64,000 nt of DNA from Paenibacillus sophorae. Lineage in GTDB: Bacteria; Bacillota; Bacilli; Paenibacillales; Paenibacillaceae. Numbering within the stretch: position 1 is the first letter of the stretch; the number at the start of each line of letters is the position of its first letter. Of this stretch, positions 26,287 through 33,927 are shown piece by piece. The stretch lies in contig NZ_CP076607.1 in the NCBI RefSeq assembly GCF_018966525.1, positions 5,208,001 to 5,272,000 of the forward strand, in the 5' to 3' direction. The notes under the pieces are model-generated. The model was given only the letters and a program-made list of their open reading frames with translations, did not search any database and was not told where the DNA came from. Position numbers and translations under genes: made by a program.

Positions 26287-27053
26287 TTCTCCTGCATTAC
26301 CTTTCTGATCAACTTGGTCTGCTCGAAGAACTCCGCACTGCTTCGTTTATCTTCATAATTTAATGAGAAAACGGGATTGTCGATGATATCAAGCTCCCGG
26401 CTGCCAGGCACCATAACGACAATTCTTTCCCCCAGCAAAATCGCTTCTTCCACATCATGAGTCACAAATAAAGCCGTGACCGGATGCTTTTGCCAGTTCT
26501 CAAGAAACAGCCGCTGCAGCGTCTCGCGAGTCATCGCATCGAGCGCCGAGAACGGCTCGTCCAGCAGCATAATTTCCGGAAGCAGCGCGAACGCCCTGGC
26601 AACCGCGACCCGCTGCTGCTGTCCTCCGCTGAGCGAGAGAGGGTACCGCCCGGCCAAATCGGCGATGGCCATGTCTTCCAGCCAGCGGCTGATTCGTTCC
26701 TCCCGCTCCTCCTTCCGCTCTCTTCCGGGAAGGGTGACCGCAAGAGCCGTACGGAGATTGGCCGTAACGGTCTTCCAGGGCAGCAGGCCGTAGGTTTGCG
26801 GCACAAGCCCGATGAGGGTATCCCGGCCATTCGCGGGCTGTCCATTATATGTAATGTCTCCCGTATACCGGGGAAGAAGGCCGGCAACGGCCTTAAGGAG
26901 CGTCGACTTGCCACAGCCCGACGGACCGATCAGTGTGTAGATCCCATGCTCCGGTATGTGCAGCGAGGCCGGCCCAAAGGCCGGCACCCCTTCTTTGTAG
27001 CTTATGGTCAGCCCGTTAATGCGAAGTCCGTCTTTATTACTTGAACTGGACAT
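26280..27053 (-). CDS. ABC transporter ATP-binding protein (SsuB/TauB type)
   Basis: A 257-residue ATPase. Walker A is GPSGCGKSTL (about residue 40), the signature is LSLSGGQQQR, Walker B is EIMLLDEPFSALD, and the switch histidine is in FVTHDVEEAI. Family and neighbours indicate an NMT1-type importer. The start lies inside the 3' end of the binding-protein gene (17-base overlap), with GGAGG upstream. Confidence 0.9.
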   Translation of the reverse strand: MSSSSNKDGLRINGLTISYKEGVPAFGPASLHIPEHGIYTLIGPSGCGKSTLLKAVAGLLPRYTGDITYNGQPANGRDTLIGLVPQTYGLLPWKTVTANLRTALAVTLPGRERKEEREERISRWLEDMAIADLAGRYPLSLSGGQQQRVAVARAFALLPEIMLLDEPFSALDAMTRETLQRLFLENWQKHPVTALFVTHDVEEAILLGERIVVMVPGSRELDIIDNPVFSLNYEDKRSSAEFFEQTKLIRKVMQEKW

Positions 27054-28020
27054 TTGAGATCACATCCTCCGGAGACAGGTCCTTGGTCAGTAGTCCCTTC
27101 TCCTTCGCCCAGGCGAAAGCCGCCGCGACCTGCTCCTTGTCCACTTGGGACGCCGGGACATAATCGGGTACCTGGATTTGGCTTTTCAGCGTCTCAGGGT
27201 AACCCACTGCTTTAATAATCGTGTCAACGTATTCGCTCTGGTCATGGGACTTCATATAAGCTACCGCATCGTCATAGGCTGCGTACATCGCTTGAATGGC
27301 CTTCGGCTTGGCGTCGATCGCGCTCTGCGGGATGGCAAACACGAACGGATGGATTCCGGCCGAGTGTGTGGAGCCGAGTACCCGTAGGCCGGAGGCTTTG
27401 CCCATTGTCACGAACGGCTCAGGCAGAACAGCCGCGTCCGCCTTTTTATTTTTCAAGAGCTCCAGTCTAGTCGGGATTTGCGGCACCTCGGTTACATTAA
27501 TGTCCTGTTCGCTCAGACCCGCCTGCTTCAGCATGGTGGCGACGGTGTACTCGGTGGAGGTGTTTTTGGACAAAATGACCGTCTTGCCCTTCAGGTCCTT
27601 GACCTCCTTGATGCCGTCATTCCCAGTCAGCAGATCGAACTCACCGAAGGTGGCGCTGGCAATCTTCACATCCAGTCCGGCGTTATTGTAAATGGCAACC
27701 GCAACCAGGTCTGCGCTGAATCCCTCCAGCTTTCCCGCCTGGAATGCCGCGTCGCGATCTTTGGCGCTTTTGAAGGTCTGAATGTCGAGATTTACCCCGC
27801 GTTTGCGGTCGAAACCCTGCTCATGGGCGATAATAAAAGGGATGGCGTCGATCGAAGGCAGCATGCCCAAAGATAACGAGGGGGTCTCTCCCGCCGTTCC
27901 CGTATTCTCCGCACTCGGCGAGTTTTTTCCATTGGAAGAACCGCAGCCTGCGGCCAATGCAGCGAGCAGTGTTGTCAACAGCAGCAGCAATATTTTGTTC
28001 ATCGTTCCGTTCTTCTTCAT
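27037..28020 (-). CDS. NMT1/THI5-like substrate-binding lipoprotein
   Basis: A 327-residue extracytoplasmic binding protein. The start is ATG 28020 (GGAGG about 12 bases upstream); a longer frame from 28104 would put 28 polar residues before the signal peptide. The lipobox is LAALAAGC. The mature part starts SLSLGMLPSIDAIPFIIAHE and has KDLKGKTVILSKNTSTEYTV and KADAAVLPEPFV, typical of NMT1/SsuA-type proteins. The ligand is unknown (sulfonate, thiamine precursor or other). Confidence 0.85.
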   Translation of the reverse strand: MKKNGTMNKILLLLLTTLLAALAAGCGSSNGKNSPSAENTGTAGETPSLSLGMLPSIDAIPFIIAHEQGFDRKRGVNLDIQTFKSAKDRDAAFQAGKLEGFSADLVAVAIYNNAGLDVKIASATFGEFDLLTGNDGIKEVKDLKGKTVILSKNTSTEYTVATMLKQAGLSEQDINVTEVPQIPTRLELLKNKKADAAVLPEPFVTMGKASGLRVLGSTHSAGIHPFVFAIPQSAIDAKPKAIQAMYAAYDDAVAYMKSHDQSEYVDTIIKAVGYPETLKSQIQVPDYVPASQVDKEQVAAAFAWAKEKGLLTKDLSPEDVISNVQFK

Positions 28021-28202
28021 AAATCTAGAAATCCTCCGTATCGTTGATATAGGCGCTTCCGCGCACCGGCATTGAGTAGAATTTAACAAATAATGGATGC
28101 ACACTACTTATGTATCGCAGTTGGAAGTCGCAAATAATGCAATTTTACAACTGCTGCCTCATTTTGTATACTCCTTGGCTTTAATAGCTACTCCCCCGCA
28201 AC

Positions 28203-28240
28203 AAAAAACCTTCCCCGGCCCATTCGGCCAAAGAAGGCTT
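28203..28240 (-). terminator. Terminator copy carried by the left gerE repeat
   Basis: On the minus strand CCTTCTTTGGCC pairs with the following GGCC...GGGG arm and ends in a T-run. It would now terminate transcripts coming from the dehydrogenase gene. Confidence 0.65.
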
Positions 28241-28262
28241 AACGCATAGTCGCAAGCCCCGT

Positions 28263-28361
28263 CTATATTTTCAGCTCCCCAAGCTTGATCAGCCAAGGCA
28301 GCCGCTTGCGAACGGCCTTTTACATTCAATTTTTGCATAACGTTGGAGATGTGGTTGCGAA
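28263..28361 (-). pseudogene. gerE 3'-end remnant
   Basis: Matches codons from about Arg44 to the stop of intact gerE at 35788-36012 (RNHISNVMQKLNVKGRSQA is preserved). A one-base gain within a small cluster of changes then shifts the frame before the stop. The helix-turn-helix N-terminal half and the start are absent. It is not functional. Confidence 0.88.
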
Positions 28362-28391
28362 AACCCTTGGATGACTGTGTAATCGCGCATA

Positions 28392-29405
28392 TTATGTAGA
28401 GTGAGTGACTACACCTTTCGCTACATTCATTTGCGGATATTTCCCCATCACTTCCGGAATGTCATCTAGTGCGAAATAATGGCTGATTAATGGCTCAATC
28501 CGTATTATGTTTTGCCGAATGAAAGAAATCGCTTCCTCATGTGTGTAAGGATTAATAAAGGATCCCTTTATGCTTAGTTCTTTTGAAAAAATGGTAAACG
28601 GCGAAACATTGATCAGAGTGTCTGGTGAGGGTACGCCGAACAGAAGGATTTGACCTCCTTTTCGAGCTGCTTTGATTGCAAGCTCCATTGATTCTTTGCG
28701 TCCCACGCATTCGATCACGACATCTGCAATATTCATCAAATGTTGTACCGTTTCCGGACTCGTAGGCTCCACGACCTCGTTCGCCCCCAGTTCAAGAAGC
28801 CGCTCGTGTTTCTCCACCGCAGGTTCGCTGACAATAATTTTTGCCGCTCCTTGTTTTTTTACAAGCTGGAGGAATAATTGGCCGATGAAACCGCCACCGA
28901 TAATGAGTACCGTATGAACCGGGCGAACATCGATTTTCTTCAATCCGTGCAAGACGCAACCGACAGGCTCTACCATCGCACCTTCTACATAGCTCATCTC
29001 GTTCGGGATACGGTAAGCGTTTACCGCAGGAACAATGCAATATTCCGCCATGCCACCGTCTCGCGTCACGCCGATTGCTTGAAGGTGATCGCACAAGTGA
29101 GGCCGACCGCTCCGACAATATTCACATTCGCCGCAATAAATATTCGGATCTATCGATACTCTGTCTCCTAGCTTCAAGTTCGAAACCCCAGACCCCAACT
29201 CTATCACTTCGCCTGCCAGTTCATGGCCGAGCACGATCGGCGGGTTGACCGCTGCAGAGCCGGGGTGCCCATGATAAATATGCTGATCCGTACCACAAAT
29301 GCCGCAACTTTCGACCCGAATTCGCACCTCATGCGGTTCGAGATCCTTCGTTTTCCAATCTAACACTTCCATTTGATGCTTTCCTTTGAATACCACTGCC
29401 CTCAT
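28392..29405 (-). CDS. Zinc-dependent medium-chain alcohol/polyol dehydrogenase
   Basis: A 337-residue MDR enzyme. The catalytic Zn site is read from ESCGICGTD and GHELAG, and the structural Zn lobe from CGECEYCRSGRPHLC. The Rossmann motif VLIIGGGFIGQLFLQL lies at about residue 165. It is most like sorbitol/threonine-dehydrogenase-type proteins; the substrate is unknown. ATG 29405 has GGGAG 9 bases upstream and is preferred to the TTG at 29414. It is last in a PTS EIIA-containing group and may process the imported sugar, which is inference. Confidence 0.87.
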   Translation of the reverse strand: MRAVVFKGKHQMEVLDWKTKDLEPHEVRIRVESCGICGTDQHIYHGHPGSAAVNPPIVLGHELAGEVIELGSGVSNLKLGDRVSIDPNIYCGECEYCRSGRPHLCDHLQAIGVTRDGGMAEYCIVPAVNAYRIPNEMSYVEGAMVEPVGCVLHGLKKIDVRPVHTVLIIGGGFIGQLFLQLVKKQGAAKIIVSEPAVEKHERLLELGANEVVEPTSPETVQHLMNIADVVIECVGRKESMELAIKAARKGGQILLFGVPSPDTLINVSPFTIFSKELSIKGSFINPYTHEEAISFIRQNIIRIEPLISHYFALDDIPEVMGKYPQMNVAKGVVTHST

Positions 29406-29534
29406 GATTACCAACTCCCAGTTATTAAACTGATTTTTGCTCAGGCCTTACCAAATCAACACATGCAAACTATTCAATCTGATTGGTATATTTATTGTTA
29501 GCGGTTACACTCCACAGTGCAATATGCTCGATCT

Positions 29535-30050
29535 TCATTGCATGTCCTCAAATTGTATAGTAACAGCGTCTTTTTCCTTTGCTGCTACTTTGCCGCTCTT
29601 GTAACTGAAGCTCTTTCCGTTCAGTTCGATAAAAATAACCGAAACAGCAACAGACGGTACTTTGTCCTTGATTTGTTCGAGGTTAACCTTTAAGATCAAG
29701 TCCCCCGCTTTAACTACACTTCCTTCCTTTACATAAACATCAAATCCTTCTCCTTTTAGCTTAACCGTATCCACGCCAAAATGGATTAAAAATTCAATCC
29801 CGGAATTGCTTTTAATGGAAAAAGCATGCTTGCTGGGAACCACTGTCGTAACGACTCCATCCACCGGTGAGAAGACTTCTCCATTCTCTGGCTGAATAGC
29901 AAATCCGTCCCCCATCATCCGCTGGGAAAATGCTTCGTCCGGCACGTGGCTCAAATCAATAATTTCCCCAGAAATAGGAACAATAAAGCCATCTTCCTGC
30001 TGCTGTTCCGGTTTATCTTGAAATATAAGCGCTTTAATTTTATTAAACAT
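29535..30050 (-). CDS. PTS glucose-type EIIA component
   Basis: A 171-residue soluble EIIA(Glc) domain. It begins MFNKIKALIF, with GGAGG 8 bases upstream. VFSPVDGVV and GIEFLIHFGVDTVKL contain the two active-site histidines, the second being the phosphorylated one. VKAGDLILKVNL follows. It would donate phosphate to the EIIB domain of the EIICB protein at 33928, which has no EIIA of its own. Confidence 0.93.
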   Translation of the reverse strand: MFNKIKALIFQDKPEQQQEDGFIVPISGEIIDLSHVPDEAFSQRMMGDGFAIQPENGEVFSPVDGVVTTVVPSKHAFSIKSNSGIEFLIHFGVDTVKLKGEGFDVYVKEGSVVKAGDLILKVNLEQIKDKVPSVAVSVIFIELNGKSFSYKSGKVAAKEKDAVTIQFEDMQ

Positions 30051-30195
30051 GAGAAATACCTCCAAATGATTTATAGTGTATGATTAAAAAATATGGCCGC
30101 TTGACCTCGATTTTATTTCCTCATATTTTTTAAGAACCATATTTCTCTCCTCCTCTCAAGCTTCTTTATTCTATACACCGATATTATATTAAAGC

Positions 30196-30211
30196 GTTTA
30201 CTTGTGTAAAC
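30196..30211. promoter_or_regulatory. Palindrome GTTTAC-N4-GTAAAC upstream of EIIA
   Basis: Perfect 6-base arms at the predicted promoter of the EIIA gene. On the minus strand a TATAAT lies 17 bases away (30183-30188). It is a candidate operator for the adjacent MurR/RpiR regulator. Confidence 0.4.
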
Positions 30212-30218
30212 ATTTTCA
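30205..30218 (-). promoter_or_regulatory. Candidate cre (CcpA) site upstream of EIIA
   Basis: Minus-strand TGAAAATGTTTACA matches the cre consensus TGWAANCGNTNWCA except for T in place of the central C. Catabolite control of an alpha-glucoside PTS would be expected. Confidence 0.45.
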
Positions 30219-30228
30219 CAACGCAAAA

Positions 30229-30261
30229 AAACGTGTACTTTAGAAAAGTAACACGTTTCCA
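30229..30261 (-). terminator. Terminator of the MurR/RpiR gene
   Basis: On the minus strand ACGTGTTACTTT pairs with AAAGTACACGT (one mismatch) and is followed by seven T. It lies 28 bases after the stop. Confidence 0.8.
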
Positions 30262-30288
30262 AGATAAAAGTATGTTGTTCTCGTTATG

Positions 30289-31056
30289 TCAATTTTTATC
30301 AGAGTCTTCCTTTATTTTCTCCAAATATTCACCAATCAAAAACTCAAATAACATCAGCACATTCGCATAGAAAGAAGAGGCTGACTTATTACGGTCATCC
30401 ATCGTATTCATATCAACTATTTTTAAATTAATATCCGATAGTTTGGATAAAGAATTTTCTGAGTCTCCTGTAAATGAAATGATTTTAATTCCATTTCTCT
30501 TTGCCGAATGCGACATTCTCAGCAAAGAATCCGTTTCTCCGGATTTGGAAACATTGATAAACAATTTTGCCTGAATAGGGTTTACATCATAGCTTTCAAT
30601 GGGTTCGGAATAGATACATTTAAATCCAAGAACGATTAATTTTCTGGTTATATATTCCGTAATCGGTGCAGAGAATCCACCTCCCCACGTGTAAATAATT
30701 TCATTTTTGTTTTCCAGCAACAAGTTTACAAATTCGTCTATTTTTTTGTGATCTATTAATGATAATAATTGTTCCAGATCAACACCGTAGAATTGATTAT
30801 TTTTTTTGCCGGAAAATTGAGACTTTTTATCCTTCAATGTAAAATTAAGATGATAATACATATCCAGAAAGCCGGTATGGCCCAATTTTTTCGCCAAATT
30901 CATTATTGTCGTCGTAGATGTATAAAATTCCTTTGCGATGCCTCTTACCCCTATTTCTTTTACATTCTCTATATTGTCGATGATATATACTAATATTTTT
31001 TCTTCCGTTTGATTCAACTGATATTTATCTACCAGCTTATGAATATCTAACCCCAT
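30289..31056 (-). CDS. MurR/RpiR-family transcriptional regulator
   Basis: A 255-residue regulator. The N-terminal HTH_6 domain (about 1-75) has VRGIAKEFYTSTTTIMNLAKKLG as the recognition region. The C-terminal SIS phosphosugar-binding domain (about 105-240) includes IYTWGGGFSAPITEYI and FINVSKSGETDSLLRMS. It probably senses a phosphosugar made by the adjacent PTS/GH4 system. ATG 31056 is chosen; GTG 31071 lacks an RBS. The gene is AT-rich compared with its neighbours. Confidence 0.85.
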   Translation of the reverse strand: MGLDIHKLVDKYQLNQTEEKILVYIIDNIENVKEIGVRGIAKEFYTSTTTIMNLAKKLGHTGFLDMYYHLNFTLKDKKSQFSGKKNNQFYGVDLEQLLSLIDHKKIDEFVNLLLENKNEIIYTWGGGFSAPITEYITRKLIVLGFKCIYSEPIESYDVNPIQAKLFINVSKSGETDSLLRMSHSAKRNGIKIISFTGDSENSLSKLSDINLKIVDMNTMDDRNKSASSFYANVLMLFEFLIGEYLEKIKEDSDKN

Positions 31057-31092
31057 GCTTTCGCCACCCACAATAGATTGTAAAATGGAAAT

Positions 31093-31107
31093 TATTACTT
31101 AGTAATA
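31093..31107. promoter_or_regulatory. Palindrome TATTACT-T-AGTAATA in front of murR/rpiR
   Basis: A perfect 7-base-arm palindrome located just after a minus-strand TATAAT (31120-31125), where a repressor would block transcription. It is a candidate autoregulatory operator. The -35 region falls at or inside the IS end that begins near 31127. Confidence 0.4.
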
Positions 31108-31126
31108 TCCACTGGTCTTATTATAC

Positions 31127-32410
31127 ATTGAACTCTCCCCCACTTAGCTTACGCATGAAGTGGGGGGCTTCTGTTGGCATCGATACAGGGTTGCACACGC
31201 TACGCGCTTCATGACCTAAAGACTCAGGCGCCTGTTGCACCCGAATGAGGGAAGCCAACATCCAATACGTTCGGCAACATCACGCTTCGTGTTTCGTTTT
31301 ACCCATCCACTCCCGTCAAAAGCAAGCGCACTTGTATTCGCAGGGTTGACCATGGAAACCCGCATCCCTAGAAAATGCGCCATTTCGGTCACTTTCGTTT
31401 GGATGCGCCGTTTGGCCCAAAACTGGAGTTTGGCACGAAGCCGCTTGGCTCCCCACGTTCCTTTAGGCAGACGCATCTTGCCTAAATACTCCATGATAAT
31501 AACATCTGCACTGTGCTTTTGGGTAAAGGCGATGATTTGATGCGCGGTATCGTGGACGATATGCGTCTGTAAGCCGTTCATCTGCCGCCAGAAATTCGGT
31601 TTTGCGCCTATACCGGATTGACGCTGGGCTTGTTTCAGTTTGCCTGTGAAGCGTCCATCACGGAACAGACTGCGGAATGTGTTAATCCTAAATCGGGCGG
31701 CACACACCCGCTGCTTGGAAAATTCCGCCTGAGTCAACTTCACATCCCCTTCATAGGCGATATGAAGGGCATAGCGTTTTTCTTTCCGAACCAATGTGGG
31801 GCTGCATTCTTTCATGCTCCACACGTTACGTTTGAATAGGTTGCTGTCGTATCGGAGGTTCGAACGAACATGTTGCCTTTGTACAAGCAAGGGAACGCCT
31901 GATGCTGAGCTTGGAGTGTCGGCGGTTTCTTCGAAAAGCGTTTCCCTTCTTGCTGGGCGTGTTGCCGCTCGGCTTGCCAAAGCTCAAAACGGGAATGATG
32001 ACTTTTCACAATGCCAAACGCTTCCGCAATAGCACTTCTGCGGAAGTAAGAAGGAAACTTATAAAAGCGTTGATCGAATTCGGCGTAGAACGGATTCGGA
32101 TTGTGCTTGGTACGGTGAGTCAGCCGTTCTACCGCCGTCACCACCGCTTGGGTGGATAACGATTCCAAGGCCATAAACTGCTCTTGGATGACCGTAATCA
32201 AGAACGACAGTGCCTCTTGATACACATGAAGAGTCGCATCTAGCATGCGGTGGTGAGACGTAGTTGTATGTTTGAGTGTTGTAACCACCTTCATGAGATA
32301 CGCCTCCATCGCAAGTTTGATGGATCTAGTATAACACAAGAACATATGTTTGTTGAAGCGTACGTGTCTAACCCCCACCTTCGCTGTTGGCTTAAAGGTG
32401 GGGGACTGCG
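31127..32410 (-). mobile_element. IS200/IS605-type element carrying only a tnpB-like gene (decayed)
   Basis: Both ends carry the short G/C-rich hairpins typical of the family. The right end has CCCCCACTT/AAGTGGGGG (31137-31167) and the left end CCCCCACCTT/AAGGTGGGGG (32372-32404). There are no terminal inverted repeats of the DDE kind and no tnpA. The exact boundary bases are approximate. The segment from about 31130 to 31215, after the tnpB stop, is where TnpB elements encode their guide (omega/reRNA). Confidence 0.8.
31216..32294 (-). pseudogene. Frameshifted TnpB (OrfB) of the IS605 family
   Basis: The N-terminal part reads from MKVVTTLKHTTTSHHR at 32294 to about 31860. The C-terminal part continues in another frame from about 31900 to 31216. 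In that frame the RuvC-II glutamate (DVIIMEYLGKM) and LRAKLQFWAKRRIQTKV are visible. The RuvC-I motif DLGLTHSAVCSVMDA is found near 31670-31715 only in a third frame. At least three frameshifts are therefore needed to restore one protein. The usual CxxC zinc finger is replaced by NPANTSALAFDGSGWVKR. Confidence 0.85.
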
Positions 32411-32440
32411 ACACTAAATCTGTTCAAAAAAAAGATTATA

Positions 32441-32484
32441 TCAAAAAGAGCCGGTCATAAGCAGCTTGATCGCTACTTATGACC
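32441..32484 (-). terminator. Terminator of the PTS-GH4 unit
   Basis: GGTCATAAG and CTTATGACC form a perfect 9-bp stem 40 bases after the GH4 stop, followed by CTCTTTTTG on the minus strand. Confidence 0.75.
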
Positions 32485-32523
32485 AGACTCCATTCAATTA
32501 AAGAAATTTACGCGGGTTTACAA

Positions 32524-33852
32524 TTATTTCAACTCAGGCCAGAAGTCTTTGTTGACCTCGATCAGATCATCCAAAATCTGTTTCGCGACGAATGCGCTAG
32601 GTACTGTTTTGGAAAGGGTAATGGCTTGCCACAGCTTTTGATAGGATTTTTCGATCCAGGCTTCGACCACTAATTTTTCTGCAGAAACTTGCTGCTCCAT
32701 AAGTCCTTTTTGGAATTGAGGAATCTTACCCATAGCCAGCGGTTCCGGTCCGCTGCTGCCAAGAAGACAAGGGATCTCAACCATAGCCGTAGGATCAAAA
32801 TTGGCAATTGCCCCGTTATTCTCGACAATCATCAGCATTCTTTCTTTCGTATTAAAGGCAATGGCTCTTGCAAGGTCAACAATATAGGAAGCATGTTCAT
32901 CAATATGCAATCCGGAGCCTTCTGTAGATTGCTGTTCGATAATTTTTCTGGCTTCGCCAAATACAAACTTTTCTCTTCCATCCATGACTTCATTTGCTCG
33001 TGTATATTCTATGTTAGAATGTTGAACAACATCATCCGGGAATAAATAGTATTTCAGATAGGTGTTAGGAAATGTGTCAGGGTCCAAAGCATACACATCT
33101 TTGGCTTTAGCGAAGGTATCATTCCAGCTTGCTTCCGTGTGCTGGCTGTCTCCAACCGAAACAACATAGCCATGTTTTGCGACATGCTCTTTAATTTTCG
33201 GCTTTAAATCATTTCCGTCTTTATCGCGAATATCCGTCCACCAGCCAAAATGATTCAGTCCATAATAACGGACGGTCATATCTTTTCTAGACTCTAATCC
33301 TGAAATTTCAGCCATCCGCGCTTCAATACCTATCGGCATATCGCAAATGTTCAAAATCCTGGAATTCGGTCTCAATCTGCGGGTCGCTTCGGCAACGATC
33401 GACGCCGGGTTCGAGTAATTGAGCATCCATGCATCTGGCGAGTATTTTTCCATGTAGTCAAGGATTTCAATGACTCCGCCAATGGATCTCATTCCATAAG
33501 CAATTCCACCGGGGCCGCAGGTTTCTTGACCCAGCACACCGTATTTTAAAGGAATTTTCTCATCCAATTCGCGCATTGCGTACTTGCCGACCCGGATATG
33601 AGCCATAACAAAATCGATATCTGTGAAGGCTTCTTCCGGATCAACAGTCGCGACAAATTCAATGTCCGGCGCTTGTTCTTTTAAAATAACGTCGCATGCT
33701 CCGGCTATGATATCTTGTCTTTCCTTATCGTTGTCATAGAACTTTAGTTTTCCAATAGGGAATTTATCCAGATTATCCAACAACATTAAGACGATACCCG
33801 GCGTAAATGTGCTTCCTCCGCCCGCGATTGTTACAGTAAACTTTTTACTCAT
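32524..33852 (-). CDS. GH4 6-phospho-alpha-glucosidase (MalH/GlvA type)
   Basis: A 442-residue NAD+ and Mn2+-dependent glycosidase of family GH4. The NAD motif VTIAGGGSTFTPG is at the N-terminus and NYSNPASIV at about residue 145. The metal-site motif CDMPIGIE (about residue 170) and LNHFGWW follow. Within GH4, CDMP marks phospho-alpha-glucosidases, whereas CN(V/I)P marks phospho-beta-glucosidases, so maltose-6-phosphate-like substrates are likely. It is encoded 75 bases after the EIICB gene. Confidence 0.88.
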   Translation of the reverse strand: MSKKFTVTIAGGGSTFTPGIVLMLLDNLDKFPIGKLKFYDNDKERQDIIAGACDVILKEQAPDIEFVATVDPEEAFTDIDFVMAHIRVGKYAMRELDEKIPLKYGVLGQETCGPGGIAYGMRSIGGVIEILDYMEKYSPDAWMLNYSNPASIVAEATRRLRPNSRILNICDMPIGIEARMAEISGLESRKDMTVRYYGLNHFGWWTDIRDKDGNDLKPKIKEHVAKHGYVVSVGDSQHTEASWNDTFAKAKDVYALDPDTFPNTYLKYYLFPDDVVQHSNIEYTRANEVMDGREKFVFGEARKIIEQQSTEGSGLHIDEHASYIVDLARAIAFNTKERMLMIVENNGAIANFDPTAMVEIPCLLGSSGPEPLAMGKIPQFQKGLMEQQVSAEKLVVEAWIEKSYQKLWQAITLSKTVPSAFVAKQILDDLIEVNKDFWPELK

Positions 33853-33927
33853 GATTCGTCCCTCTCTCCACTTTTTTTGTATATTAAATTTAATGATAAA
33901 TTTAATACCTCTTTGATTGGCAAAAGC

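Larger units (their letters stand above)
28201..28361. repeat. Left copy of the ~160-bp gerE-3' direct repeat
   Basis: Nearly identical to 35727-35885. Differences are mostly in one cluster (28300-28312) plus isolated single bases. It contains the gerE terminator and the last ~32 codons of gerE. The homology stops abruptly at 28361. Confidence 0.9.
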
